Assembly: GCF_001890385.1 (NCBI RefSeq)
Contig: NZ_CP018225.1
Coordinates: 62,001 to 126,000, forward strand
Reading direction: 5' to 3'
Length of the DNA stretch: 64,000 bases
Origin: Tardibacter chloracetimidivorans
GTDB lineage: Bacteria; Pseudomonadota; Alphaproteobacteria; Sphingomonadales; Sphingomonadaceae
The notes below the pieces were generated by a model that saw only the letters and a list, made by a program, of their open reading frames with translations, made no database searches and was not told the origin of the DNA. Below are positions 16,577-25,564 of the stretch, piece by piece. Numbering within the stretch: the stretch's first letter is position 1; every line of letters starts with the position of its first letter. The position numbers were made by a program, and so were the translations under genes.

Positions 16577-16608
16577 CTTGAACTTGGGCCATGGTCCACC
16601 CCGCACGA
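16577..16608 (+). promoter_or_regulatory. MerR-type promoter/operator (second copy)
   Basis: TTGAAC, then the dyad-like GGGCCATGGTCC, then CACGAT at the same distances as in the site at 9599-9630. By hand alignment 26 of 33 positions are identical. It is probably controlled by the MerR-like protein at 9643, and reads toward the gene at 16749. Confidence 0.5.
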
Positions 16609-16748
16609 TCCCGCGCATGCTTGTCGCGATCCAAAGCGGATTCGTAAGTTACGTATACAGACTGCGTCTCGCTAGCAGCATTGAAGCTTCGGAATTGCCG
16701 GGATCGGAACGTCGACCGGGCAACAGGACGAACACTCGGAGACCCTCA

Positions 16749-17147
16749 ATGCGACAGACGACATTTCGCGCGGCGACCATCAGCCTCTTCGCGACGCTAA
16801 CCTTCGCCGCCGGCACCGCTCTCGCCCAGTCGACGCCCGCGCCCGCGCAGACTGCGCCGGCCCATGCCCACCAGCAGGGCATGGATCATGGCGGGCAGCA
16901 GATGCACGATCAGATGATGAAGGATCATCAGGCCGGCGCGCAGAAGCAGCAGCGGCAACCGGCCCAGCAGGATCAACAGGGCATGTCGGGGATGGCCGGC
17001 ATGTCCGGCGGGTCGCCTGCATCGAACGGCTCGGGCATGGCCGGTAAGGCGAAGAGTGGCTGCTGCAAGATGCCGATGAAGAAGGCCAAGCCGGCCGCGA
17101 AGAAGACCGCCAAGCCCATGGCCGACAAGCCGATGAGCGACATGTGA
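16749..17147 (+). CDS. Exported Met/His/Gln-rich protein with Lys-rich tail
   Basis: 132 residues with a signal peptide ending TALA. Low-complexity mature region: HAHQQGMDHGGQQMHDQMM, a Gln-rich run, MSGMAGMSGG, then SGCCKMPMKKAKPAAKK and a terminal MADKPMSDM. His/Met/Cys pairs suggest a copper sponge in the periplasm. No folded domain is recognised. A MerR-type site and the TACGTATA leader lie upstream, and a GC-rich terminator follows. Base composition fits the neighbours. Confidence 0.72.
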   Translation: MRQTTFRAATISLFATLTFAAGTALAQSTPAPAQTAPAHAHQQGMDHGGQQMHDQMMKDHQAGAQKQQRQPAQQDQQGMSGMAGMSGGSPASNGSGMAGKAKSGCCKMPMKKAKPAAKKTAKPMADKPMSDM

Positions 17148-17184
17148 AGTTTCCAGCCCCGATAAAACACCCCCCGGGGCTGAG

Positions 17185-17220
17185 GGCCCGCCGCCGCCCC
17201 CGCGGCGGGCCAGTTCTTTG
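17185..17220 (+). terminator. Probable terminator
   Basis: GGCCCGCCG / CGGCGGGCC stem at 17185-17211 with a C-rich loop, followed by AGTTCTTTG. It sits 38 bases after the stop of the Met/His-rich gene. Confidence 0.6.
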
Positions 17221-17296
17221 ACGATGCCCAGCGTCGCCCCGTGCTCCCAACTTTCAAAGCCGGGACCGAGCAACTGACGTGAGAGAGGAAACAGTG

Positions 17297-17626
17297 ATGC
17301 GAAAACATCTTGGCGTCGGTGCTGCTGTTGGCTTTCTGCTCTTTGGCAGCACGCCGCTCCTCGCACAGGGTATCGGCCATAGCTTGTTCATGCGCGGCAA
17401 GATCGTCCGTACGGATGCGGGCGGCACAGTGGCCTGCCTGGGCAAAGCCGATGGCGCGCACATCGGGCAGATACTCGAAGTCTATCACGCAACGCCGCGC
17501 CACCGCCGCCTTGTCGGTCATGTCGAAGTCGACCAGATTTTCGACGACCATTACGCTCATTTCCGCGTGAGGGACGGGACGCTTCAGAAAGGCGATTGGG
17601 TGAGCCTAAAGCGCGTCCGGGCGTAA
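17297..17626 (+). CDS. Small exported protein of an uncharacterised GIGH family (copy 2)
   Basis: 109 residues from ATG 17297, preceded by GAGAGGAAACAG. Signal peptide, then QGIGHSLFMRG, CLGKADGAHIGQILEVY, GHVEVDQIFDDHYAH and a basic C-terminus. It is paralogous to the protein at 9118-9474. The conserved cysteine and the DD(H)YAH/DDHFAH region are the best candidates for a functional site. No known family is recognised. Both copies sit within copper-gene clusters. Confidence 0.75.
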   Translation: MRKHLGVGAAVGFLLFGSTPLLAQGIGHSLFMRGKIVRTDAGGTVACLGKADGAHIGQILEVYHATPRHRRLVGHVEVDQIFDDHYAHFRVRDGTLQKGDWVSLKRVRA

Positions 17627-17878
17627 CGCCAGAATTGGAATGCCAAGCGCCGCCCTCGCCAAAAGAAGACTCGGCCGAGTAACGCCTGTCTCGGCATAAT
17701 TCCGATCAGGCGTGCGCGAATACGTTCAGGAGTCGATGAATAGTCATCGGCTCTGTTGGCGTGTCTGACCCTCAAGCCCGCGACCCCGATACCAGACTAC
17801 CTTCTGCGGAACTTACTTATAGGCCACCCGGGCAAAGAGATTACTCCGTCAGGCCATCGATAGAGATGGAGTCAGGTT

Positions 17879-19399
17879 ATGTTCGAGAAGGCGATCGGGA
17901 CCATTAACGCGGCGGCCTCCTTCCGACACCGCTATGATAATTTCATCGGAGGCCGCTGGAGCGCTCCTGCGGGCGGCGAGTATTTCGCCGACACGAGCCC
18001 GATCAATGGCGCCCAGATCGCAGAGTTCGCGCTGTCGACGCCGGAAGATGTCGAGCGCGCGCTCGATGCGGCGCACGCCGCCAAGGATCAATGGGCAAGG
18101 ATCGCGCCCGCCGAACGCGCCAGGATTCTCAATCGCGTCGCCGACCGGCTCGAAGACAATCTGGAGTTGCTGGCACTTGCCGAGACGATCGACAATGGCA
18201 AGCCGATCCGCGAGACCCGCGCTGCCGACGTGCCGCTTGCAATCGACCATTTCCGCTACTTCGCCGGCTGCATCCGGGCGGAGGAAGGCGGCATCTCGAC
18301 GATCGATGCCGACACCATCGCCTATCATTTCCGCGAGCCGCTCGGCGTCGTCGGCCAGATCATCCCGTGGAACTTCCCGCTGCTGATGGCGGCGTGGAAG
18401 ATCGCCCCGGCGCTGGCGGCGGGCAACTGCACCGTCATCAAGCCCGCATCCCAGACGCCGCTCACCTTGCTGATGTTCGCCGAGCTCACCGCCGACATCC
18501 TGCCGCCCGGCGTGCTCAATGTCGTTACCGGCCCGGGACGGACCGTTGGCCAGGCGATCGCCGCCAATCCGCGCATCGCCAAGGTCTCGTTCACCGGCGA
18601 GACCGTCACCGGCAAGCAGATCATGCACGCCGCGGCGGACCATCTGATCCCCCAGACGATGGAGCTTGGCGGCAAGTCGCCCAACATCTTCATGGCGGAC
18701 GTGCTCGACGAGGACGATGCCTTCTTCGACAAGGCGCTCGAAGGCTTTACTTTGTTCGCCTTCAACAAGGGCGAGGTCTGTACCTGCCCGTCGCGCGCCC
18801 TGATCCATGAGTCGATCTTCGACCGCTTCATCGAGCGCGCCGTGGCGCGCGTCGCCGCGATCCGCCAGGGCGATCCGCTCGACCCGTCGGTCCAGGTCGG
18901 CGCGCAGGCGTCGGAGGACCAGCTCCACAAGATCCTGGGCTATATCGATATCGGCAAGGCCGAGGGCGCGCAGTGTCTGGTCGGTGGCGCCAGGGCGCTG
19001 CCGGGCGGTGCGCTCGACCAGGGCTATTTCGTGCAGCCGACCGTGTTCGTGGGTCAGAACCACATGCGCATCTTCCAGGAGGAGATCTTCGGTCCCGTCC
19101 TGTCGGTCACCACGTTCAAGACGGTCGAGGAGGCGATCGCACTTGCCAATGACACCGCCTACGGTCTTGGCGCGGGCGTCTGGACCCGGAGCGGCAACAC
19201 CGCCTACCGGCTCGGCCGCGCGATCGAGGCCGGGCGGGTCTGGACCAACTGCTATCATCAGTACCCCGCCCATGCCGCCTTCGGCGGATACAAGGCATCG
19301 GGCTTCGGGCGTGAAAACCACCGGATGATGCTCGATCATTATCAGCAGACCAAGAATCTGCTCGTCTCCTATGACGAGCACGCGCTCGGCCTATTCTGA
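17879..19399 (+). CDS. NAD(P)-dependent aldehyde dehydrogenase
   Basis: 506 residues, full length for class 1/2-type ALDH and close in style to ExaC/AldA. Visible motifs are [20 protein letters not shown] and KPASQTP (cofactor), [10 protein letters not shown], the general-base Glu in MELGGKSP, and the nucleophile Cys in [11 protein letters not shown]. It oxidises aldehydes to acids in the cytosol. It is followed after 25 bases by an alcohol dehydrogenase gene, so the pair could convert an alcohol to an acid or detoxify aldehydes. It stands at the head of a run that continues into copA-copB, an unusual neighbour set. Confidence 0.95.
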   Translation: MFEKAIGTINAAASFRHRYDNFIGGRWSAPAGGEYFADTSPINGAQIAEFALSTPEDVERALDAAHAAKDQWARIAPAERARILNRVADRLEDNLELLALAETIDNGKPIRETRAADVPLAIDHFRYFAGCIRAEEGGISTIDADTIAYHFREPLGVVGQIIPWNFPLLMAAWKIAPALAAGNCTVIKPASQTPLTLLMFAELTADILPPGVLNVVTGPGRTVGQAIAANPRIAKVSFTGETVTGKQIMHAAADHLIPQTMELGGKSPNIFMADVLDEDDAFFDKALEGFTLFAFNKGEVCTCPSRALIHESIFDRFIERAVARVAAIRQGDPLDPSVQVGAQASEDQLHKILGYIDIGKAEGAQCLVGGARALPGGALDQGYFVQPTVFVGQNHMRIFQEEIFGPVLSVTTFKTVEEAIALANDTAYGLGAGVWTRSGNTAYRLGRAIEAGRVWTNCYHQYPAHAAFGGYKASGFGRENHRMMLDHYQQTKNLLVSYDEHALGLF

Positions 19400-19424
19400 C
19401 CCCTCGCTCAAAGGAGAAACGGAC

Positions 19425-20450
19425 ATGGCGAAAACCATGAAGGCGGCGGTCGTCCGCGAATTTGGCAAGCCCCTGGTCATCGAGGACGCGCCGATCCCGA
19501 CGGTCGGCCCCGGGCAGGTCCTGGTCAAGATTGCGGCAACCGGCGTGTGCCATACCGACCTGCACGCGGCAGAAGGGGACTGGCCGGTCAAGCCCAACCC
19601 GCCCTTCATTCCTGGCCATGAGGGCGTCGGGCATGTCGCCGCCGTTGGTGCCGGCGTCACCCATGTGAAGGAAGGCGACCGGGTCGGTGTGCCCTGGCTC
19701 TACACCGCCTGCGGGCACTGCGTGCATTGCCTGGGTGGCTGGGAGACGCTTTGCCACGAACAGCAGAACACCGGCTATTCGGTCAATGGCAGCTTTGCCG
19801 AATATGTCCTCGCCGATCCCAACTATGTTGGTCACCTTCCCGACAATGTCGACTTCCTCGACATTGCGCCGATCCTCTGCGCGGGCGTCACCGTCTACAA
19901 GGGATTGAAGGCCACCGAGGCCCGACCCGGCGAGTGGGTGGTCGTCTCCGGCATTGGCGGGCTCGGCCACATGGCGGTGCAATATGCCCGAGCCATGGGT
20001 CTCAATGTGGCCGCGGTCGACATCGACGATAGCAAGCTCGACCTCGCTACACGCCTTGGCGCCACACTGACGGTCAACGCGCGCAACGAGGACCCTTCGG
20101 CAGCGCTCAAGAAAGCCATTGGCGGCGCGCACGGGGCGCTGGTGACCGCCGTTTCGCCCAAGGCGTTCCAGCAGGCGCTCGGCATGGTCCGGCGCGGCGG
20201 CACGGTCGCGCTCAACGGCCTGCCGCCGGGCGACTTCCCGTTGTCGATCTTCGACACCGTGCTGAACGGCATTACCGTGCGCGGCTCGATCGTCGGCACG
20301 CGGCTCGATCTGCTCGAGGCACTGGCGTTCGCCGGCGAGGGCAAGGTCAAGGCCACGGTCCATGCAGACAAGCTGGAGAACATCAACGACGTCTTCTCCC
20401 GCATGCATCATGGCGACATCGAGGGCCGGATCGTCCTCGACCTCGCCTGA
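19425..20450 (+). CDS. adhP: Zinc-dependent alcohol dehydrogenase (AdhP-like)
   Basis: 341 residues with an AAGGAG ribosome site. Catalytic zinc ligands are in [15 protein letters not shown] and GHEGVGHV. Structural zinc cysteines are in [16 protein letters not shown]. The Rossmann motif is [13 protein letters not shown]. It interconverts primary alcohols and aldehydes with NAD(H) in the cytosol. Coupled to the aldehyde dehydrogenase upstream. Only 25 bases separate it from the multicopper oxidase, so read-through is likely. Confidence 0.95.
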   Translation: MAKTMKAAVVREFGKPLVIEDAPIPTVGPGQVLVKIAATGVCHTDLHAAEGDWPVKPNPPFIPGHEGVGHVAAVGAGVTHVKEGDRVGVPWLYTACGHCVHCLGGWETLCHEQQNTGYSVNGSFAEYVLADPNYVGHLPDNVDFLDIAPILCAGVTVYKGLKATEARPGEWVVVSGIGGLGHMAVQYARAMGLNVAAVDIDDSKLDLATRLGATLTVNARNEDPSAALKKAIGGAHGALVTAVSPKAFQQALGMVRRGGTVALNGLPPGDFPLSIFDTVLNGITVRGSIVGTRLDLLEALAFAGEGKVKATVHADKLENINDVFSRMHHGDIEGRIVLDLA

Positions 20451-20475
20451 AGCCGACTTCGCGAAAGTACAGTTC

Positions 20476-22182
20476 ATGTCTCCCTTACATATCCGGCCGA
20501 TCGCGCGGCGCCGTTTCGTCCAGGGGCTGGCGATCGGCGGCGCGGTTGCCGGCTTCGCCCCGGCGCTTCTCGCGCGATCCGCCCCAGTCTCGCCCGCCGA
20601 GCTTAGCGGGACCGAGTTCGACCTCGAGATCGCCGAGCTGCCAGTCAACTTCACCGGCAAACGCCGTATCGCGACCGCCGTGAACGGCAGCGTGCCCGCG
20701 CCGGTCCTGCGCCTGCGCGAAGGCGACACGGTCACGCTCCGTGTGCGCAACGGCCTCAAGGAGATGTCGAGCATCCATTGGCACGGCATCATCGTGCCGG
20801 CGGAGATGGACGGCGTGCCCGGCATCAGCTTTGCCGGCATCGCGCCGGGCGAGACCTTCACCTATCGCTTCGAGGTCCGCCAGAGCGGAACCTACTGGTA
20901 TCACGCTCACACGCTCGCCGAGCAGACGGGACTCTATGGAGCGATCATCGTGGAGCCGAAACAGGCGCCGGCGGCGCGGGCGCCCGATCGCGACTATTGC
21001 ATCGTGCTCAGCGACTGGTCGGACGAGCCGCCGCTGCAGATCTTCCTCAATCTCAAGAAGCAGAGCAGCTACTATAATTTTGCGCAGCCGACCGCCGGCG
21101 ATTTCCTCAAGGATGTCGGCACCATGGGCTTGGGCAAGGCGCTCGAGCGGCGGCGGATGTGGAACAGCTCGCGGATGAACCCGACCGACTACAGCGATGT
21201 CTCTGCCGCGACCTACACCTATCTGATGAACGGCGCGCCGCCCGCCGGCAACTGGACCGGTATCGCCGCGCCCGGCGAGCGCGTGCGCCTGCGCTTCGTC
21301 GGCGCGGGGACGGCGACGTTCTTCGACGTGCGGATCCCCGGGGTCGAGCTGACGGTCGTATCGACCGACGGGCAGCCGGTCGAGCCGGTCACGGTCGAGG
21401 AATTCCGGATCGGCCCGGGCGAGACCTACGACGTCGAGTTCACCATGCCCGAGGGCGGCGCCCGCACCATCTTCGCGCAGGCGATCGATCGGAGCGGCTA
21501 TGCGCGTGGCACGATCGCACCGGCCCCGGGCATGGCGGCAGCCGTGCCGCCGCTCGATGCCCGGACCTGGCTCGAGCCGGTCGACATGATGGGCGCGATG
21601 GCGACGATGGGCGCAATGGGAGGCGACGCGCATGCCGGGCACGGCATGACCGAGATGCCGGCCAGGGCACGGCACGCCCGCACCGAATATGGCGCCAATA
21701 CCGACATGCGCGTCGACTATCCGCGCACCAATCTCGACGATCCCGGCGCCGGGCTGCGCGGGCGCGGCTGGCGCGTGCTGACGCTGGCCGATCTGCGCAC
21801 GCCGGGCGGCGATCCCGACCCGCGCGAGCCCGAGCGCGACATCGAGCTGCATCTGACGGGCAATATGGAACGGTTCATCTGGTCGCTCGACGGCATCAAG
21901 CTCAACGATTCCAGGCCGCTTCATTTCAAGCCAAACGAGCGGCTGCGCGTCACCTTCGTCAACGACACGATGATGGCGCATCCGATGCATCTGCACGGCA
22001 TGTGGAGCGATGTCGAAGGCCCGGACGGCGCCTTCCAGGTCCGCAAGCATACGGTCGTGGTCCAGCCCGCCCAGCGGGTGAGCTTCCGCGTCACCGCCGA
22101 CGCCATGGGCCGATGGGCCTTCCACTGCCATCTGCTCTATCACATGGCGGCCGGCATGTTCCGGGAGGTGGTGGTCGCATGA
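20476..22182 (+). CDS. copA: CopA-type multicopper oxidase (copy 1)
   Basis: 568 residues with a twin-arginine signal (ARRRFVQGLAIGGAVAG). Copper ligands show in IHWHGI, YWYHAHT, HPMHLHGMW and HCHLLYHMAAGM, giving type 1 and trinuclear sites. A Met-rich insert near residues 370-400 (MMGAMATMGAMGG, MTEMPA) is typical of PcoA/CopA. It works in the periplasm, oxidising Cu(I) and probably binding copper. The upstream gap is short and the stop overlaps copB (ATGA). It differs clearly from the longer copy at 55432-57357. Confidence 0.95.
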   Translation: MSPLHIRPIARRRFVQGLAIGGAVAGFAPALLARSAPVSPAELSGTEFDLEIAELPVNFTGKRRIATAVNGSVPAPVLRLREGDTVTLRVRNGLKEMSSIHWHGIIVPAEMDGVPGISFAGIAPGETFTYRFEVRQSGTYWYHAHTLAEQTGLYGAIIVEPKQAPAARAPDRDYCIVLSDWSDEPPLQIFLNLKKQSSYYNFAQPTAGDFLKDVGTMGLGKALERRRMWNSSRMNPTDYSDVSAATYTYLMNGAPPAGNWTGIAAPGERVRLRFVGAGTATFFDVRIPGVELTVVSTDGQPVEPVTVEEFRIGPGETYDVEFTMPEGGARTIFAQAIDRSGYARGTIAPAPGMAAAVPPLDARTWLEPVDMMGAMATMGAMGGDAHAGHGMTEMPARARHARTEYGANTDMRVDYPRTNLDDPGAGLRGRGWRVLTLADLRTPGGDPDPREPERDIELHLTGNMERFIWSLDGIKLNDSRPLHFKPNERLRVTFVNDTMMAHPMHLHGMWSDVEGPDGAFQVRKHTVVVQPAQRVSFRVTADAMGRWAFHCHLLYHMAAGMFREVVVA

Positions 22183-23165
22183 TCCGGATTTTCCCCTCGC
22201 GCGGCATCGCTCTTGGCGCTGCCCTCTTCCTGGCGCCGGCGATCACGGCTCCCGCCCTCGCGCAGGATGCCTCGCCCCCGTCGCCCGCCGCCACCCCTGC
22301 CCAAACGGCCACTCCCGCTCAGCACACCCCTTCCGCGCAAGGCTCTCAGGACCATGCGGGCATGGACATGCCGGGCATGGATATGACCGACACGAAGGCG
22401 TCCGGTAACGGCGCCACGATGGACATGGGCTCGATGCAGGGTGGCAAGGCCCCGCCGGACGCGCGCAACTCGGACGATTATGCCGACGGCTATCGCAACT
22501 CGACGCTGCCGGGCTATGAGATGGCCGACAAGCTCTCGATCCCCAAGATACTTGTCGATGAGCTCGAATTCGCCAGCGGCAACGAGGGTCAGGGCGTGGG
22601 TTGGACCGTGCTCGTCACCAAGGGTCAGGACAATGACAAGCTCTGGCTGCGCAGCCAGGGCCTCAAGAACTCCCGCGACCAACGTCTCGATCCGGAGAGC
22701 AGCGTCGAGGCGCTGTGGTGGCACAGCAAGAACCCGTTCTGGGGCACGCTGCTCGGGGTCAGGCAGGATCTCGGCAAGGGCGCGACGACATGGCTGGCCG
22801 CCGGCGTCGAGGGACTGGCGCCTTATTGGTTCGACGTCCAGCTCACCGGCTATGTAGGGACCGATGGGCGTCTCGCGGCGCGCGCCAAGGCCTCCTATGA
22901 GGTCCTGTTCACCAATCGGTTGATCCTTACGCCGCAGGTGGAAACCAATATCTATTCGAAGCGGTCGAGCGATCGGCAGCTCGGCAGCGGCTTCAGCAAT
23001 GTCGAGCTGAGCGGACGGTTGCGCTACGAGGTGTCGCGCAAGTTCGCGCCCTATATCGGCTTCGTCTGGGAGCGCGCATTTGACGGCACGGCCGATTTCC
23101 GTCGCCTGCGCAGGGAAGGGCCTTCCGAACACAGGCTGGTGATCGGCTTGCGCGCCTGGTGGTGA
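22179..23165 (+). CDS. copB: CopB outer-membrane copper resistance protein (copy 1)
   Basis: 328 residues. Signal peptide, a Pro/Ala-rich linker, a Met/His segment (HAGMDMPGMDMTD, MDMGSMQGG), then a roughly 220-residue beta-barrel (LRSQGLKNSRDQRLDPESSVEALWWHS, ending GLRAWW). The C-terminal Trp fits an outer-membrane protein. CopB sequesters copper at the outer membrane. Translationally coupled to copA by ATGA, and overlaps the start of the MFS gene. Confidence 0.92.
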   Translation: MIRIFPSRGIALGAALFLAPAITAPALAQDASPPSPAATPAQTATPAQHTPSAQGSQDHAGMDMPGMDMTDTKASGNGATMDMGSMQGGKAPPDARNSDDYADGYRNSTLPGYEMADKLSIPKILVDELEFASGNEGQGVGWTVLVTKGQDNDKLWLRSQGLKNSRDQRLDPESSVEALWWHSKNPFWGTLLGVRQDLGKGATTWLAAGVEGLAPYWFDVQLTGYVGTDGRLAARAKASYEVLFTNRLILTPQVETNIYSKRSSDRQLGSGFSNVELSGRLRYEVSRKFAPYIGFVWERAFDGTADFRRLRREGPSEHRLVIGLRAWW

Positions 23166-24400
23166 TCCGCGGATGGCCACTCGAGGGATCGACCGCGAAC
23201 GCGCCGCGTGACAAGGCTGGATCGCAAGCCAACGGTCGCTGGCCGGCCTCCTTTTTCGTCTTGTTGCTCGCGGCGGCTGCGGCGTCGGCGGGACAGACGG
23301 CCATTCTCGCCTTCCTTCCGGCACTGGTCGACCCGGCTCGTGGCGCGCTATCGTCAAGCGCTCATGATTTTCACGTCGCGAGCCTGACCGCGGTCCATCC
23401 CCTGGCAGCCTTGCTGGCGGCGCCGCTCTGGGGCTGGATCGCGGACCGGGTCGACTATCGGGCGATGTTGCGCGCAGCGCTGGTCATCCTCGCGCTGGTG
23501 ACCGCGCCGATCGGCCTCGTCGGGTTGCCTGAGCTTTATGCATTGCGTCTGGTGGCGGGGATGGCGTCGGCCGCCATCATACCGTTGGGCTTGCTCTGCG
23601 CGAGCTTTGCCGCAAGCGGGCGCGCGGACCAGGCGCGCCGCTTCACCTGGCTGACCGCCTTCGTGTTTCTGGGCGATCTCGCCGGTCCGCTGGTGGCGGA
23701 GGTCTCGGCCGCGATCCTGCCCCGCGCTCCCCTCATGATCCTCGCTCTCGGCATCGGTGCCGTCGGGGCGGCGCTTTGCGCCGTGCGTCTGCCGCGCTGG
23801 TGTGCACCTTGCATCGATGGCGGAGACCTGCCCGCGCCTACGCTCGGCGCGACGTTGATCCTGCTTTTTATCACGATCGTCGCGGGCGGCGGGCTGGCGG
23901 CGATGCATGTCAATCTCCTGGTGACGCGGAGCGCCATTTCGCTGAGCCGCGAAGAGATCGCCTGGATGCTCAGTCTCTGCGGATTGGGCATGCTGGCGGC
24001 ACAGATCTTCCATGCAAAGCTGGATTGGCTGGTCACTGTGCCGAGGCGGCTTGCCGGATTGACGCTGGGCCTGCTGGCTGTGGCACTTTTCATGTTTCCT
24101 GTCGCCGCGAGTATGGCCGAGCTCAGTGGGATCATCGTTGCTGCCGGCTGGAGCTCGGCAACCCTTCGATTGGTCACCAGCTTCTGGATCAGCGGCGGCG
24201 GGGCCCCTTCAGGCGTGAAGCTCGGTTTCCAGCATTCCGCCGCCAGCATCGGGCAGGCGCTCGCGCCGCTGGCGATAGCCATCGTCGCTCCCGGGGCGCA
24301 GCCGCTCGTTCTGTGGGGGATTGGTGGTCTATCGCTAGCGCTGCTTGTGTCCCTGCCGCTAGCCTGGAGGCCGCCCGCCATCGTAAAATCATCTGCGTGA
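23159..24400 (+). CDS. MFS transporter
   Basis: About 413 residues with 12 hydrophobic segments and the MFS signature GWIADRVDYRAMLRA between spans 2 and 3. The start is GTG at 23159 or 23162, inside the end of copB, so it is co-transcribed. The substrate is unknown. Placement after copAB suggests a metal, siderophore or other stress-related export role, but no motif decides this. CAPC in the central loop could be a metal ligand. Confidence 0.85.
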   Translation: MVIRGWPLEGSTANAPRDKAGSQANGRWPASFFVLLLAAAAASAGQTAILAFLPALVDPARGALSSSAHDFHVASLTAVHPLAALLAAPLWGWIADRVDYRAMLRAALVILALVTAPIGLVGLPELYALRLVAGMASAAIIPLGLLCASFAASGRADQARRFTWLTAFVFLGDLAGPLVAEVSAAILPRAPLMILALGIGAVGAALCAVRLPRWCAPCIDGGDLPAPTLGATLILLFITIVAGGGLAAMHVNLLVTRSAISLSREEIAWMLSLCGLGMLAAQIFHAKLDWLVTVPRRLAGLTLGLLAVALFMFPVAASMAELSGIIVAAGWSSATLRLVTSFWISGGGAPSGVKLGFQHSAASIGQALAPLAIAIVAPGAQPLVLWGIGGLSLALLVSLPLAWRPPAIVKSSA

Positions 24401-24401
24401 T

Positions 24402-24428
24402 GAGGGGAGGGGCGCATTGATGCGTATA
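24402..24428 (+). promoter_or_regulatory. ECF-type promoter motif upstream of DUF411 copy 2
   Basis: GAGGGG, 13 bases, TGCGTATA. It begins just after the MFS stop and lies 51 bases before the ATG of the DUF411 gene. Same elements and spacing as four other sites in the window. Confidence 0.65.
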
Positions 24429-24479
24429 GAAAAGAAGGGGCCTCTGCCCCATGCTTATCGTTCTTCCGGGAGTCATTTC

Positions 24480-24917
24480 ATGAAGACCCGCCTATTCGTC
24501 GCCTTGCTGTTCCTCGCCATGCCCGGCGTAGCGCTTGCGGCCAGTGATATCGTCGTCCACCGGGATCCGGGATGTGGATGTTGCGAGAAGTGGGCGCAGG
24601 CCGTGCGCGCGAAGCTGGGACGCAAGGTCGTCATGCGTGACGATGCGTCGCGCAGCGAGCTTCAGCGCAAGGCCGGCATGCCCCGGACGCTGGCATCTTG
24701 CCACAGCGCGATCGTCGATGGCTATATGATCGAGGGCCATGTCCCGATATCCGACGTCAAGCGCTTGCTGGCGACCCGTCCTGCGGGCGTCAAAGGCATT
24801 GCGGTTGCGGGGATGCCGATCGGTTCGGAGGGCATGGAAGTGGCAGGCGCTGCCCGCCAACCCTATACGGTGGTGGCCTTCGGCAGCGCCGGTCAGCGAA
24901 TTTTCGCCCGCCATTGA
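24480..24917 (+). CDS. DUF411 metal-binding protein (copy 2)
   Basis: 145 residues. Signal peptide ending VALA, then HRDPGCGCCEKW, SCHSAIVDGYMIEGHVP, VAGMPIGSEGME and FGSAGQRIFARH. Very similar to the copy at 3659-4096, including the last residues. Periplasmic, probably copper binding through the CGCC cluster. It has its own ECF-type promoter motif, so it can be expressed apart from the upstream copAB-MFS genes. Confidence 0.93.
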   Translation: MKTRLFVALLFLAMPGVALAASDIVVHRDPGCGCCEKWAQAVRAKLGRKVVMRDDASRSELQRKAGMPRTLASCHSAIVDGYMIEGHVPISDVKRLLATRPAGVKGIAVAGMPIGSEGMEVAGAARQPYTVVAFGSAGQRIFARH

Positions 24918-25177
24918 TATCGCGCGGTTTGCAGCATCCTGCAGAATTGCCCGGTGGTAGAGGACCCCGCTGTCGAGTGTAGAACCTTGTGTCAAGCGAG
25001 CTGATGGCGTCCCTACCCCTACCTACACTGAAAAAGCAACGATTTGTCTTGTAAGTTGTTCGCGGTCGTCTCCCTGATTTGCCTGAATTTGGCCCAAAAT
25101 GTGGAACGATTGTGGGACCGTTTGCCCACCGAAAGTGTGAGAACGGCCCCAACATTCCCGATCAGGGCCCCGAACCG

Positions 25178-25249
25178 ATGGCACTCACAGCATTGAAGGT
25201 GAAAAACGCGAAGCCCGGTCGCCATGTCGATAGCCGGGGCTTTGCCTGA
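25178..25249 (+). pseudogene. 5' remnant of a tyrosine integrase gene (Arm-DNA-binding N-terminus)
   Basis: ATG followed by ALTALKVKNAKPGRHVDSRG, the typical opening of DUF4102-type phage/island integrases. It then breaks into FA-stop after 23 codons. The rest of the integrase is absent and a toxin-antitoxin module begins 51 bases later. It marks the scar of an integrated element. The 260 bases upstream (24918-25177) show no tRNA gene or coding sequence that I can support. Confidence 0.65.
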
Positions 25250-25300
25250 TTGCACTTTGCGTTCGCTTGCATTACATCGTCATGCAGAAAGGAAATCGAC

Positions 25301-25564
25301 ATGGCCGCAAACGCTCTTGTGCAGACCCGGATCGACGGAGCGGTGAAGGAGGAAGCCGCGACCGTGCTGGCTGCTATGGGGCTGACCGTCTCCGATGCCG
25401 TGCGCCTGATGCTGACCCGCGTTGCCCGCGACAAGGCCTTGCCGTTTGAACCGCTGGTGCCCAATGCCGAGACGATCGAGGCCATGAAGGAAGCGCGCGA
25501 GGGAAAGGGCAAGCGGTTCGCCACGGTGGTCGACCTGATGGCCGACCTCAATGCGGACGATTGA
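25301..25564 (+). CDS. relB: RelB/DinJ-family antitoxin
   Basis: 87 residues with an AAAGGAAA ribosome site. An N-terminal ribbon-helix-helix (ALVQTRIDGAVKEEAATVLAAMGLTVSDAVRLML) matches RelB/DinJ antitoxins. The C-terminal part should wrap the toxin. It binds its own promoter and neutralises the YafQ-like toxin whose gene overlaps its end by 14 bases. A GTG/ATG farther upstream would add an unlikely leader. Confidence 0.92.
   Translation: MAANALVQTRIDGAVKEEAATVLAAMGLTVSDAVRLMLTRVARDKALPFEPLVPNAETIEAMKEAREGKGKRFATVVDLMADLNADD

Noticed and set aside
16020-16657. TACGTATA elements as further members of the ECF-type promoter set
   Set aside because: The core resembles TGCGTATA, but no AGGG element lies 13 bases upstream at either site.
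17849-19381. 510-codon minus-strand frame opposite the aldehyde dehydrogenase
   Set aside because: No family features, and the ALDH on the plus strand is complete with catalytic residues.
20485-22143. 552-codon minus-strand frame opposite the first copA
   Set aside because: Shadow of the codon pattern; no start context or domain.
24918-25177. tRNA gene as attachment site for the integrase remnant
   Set aside because: No cloverleaf or CCA-ended sequence could be found by eye in this interval.
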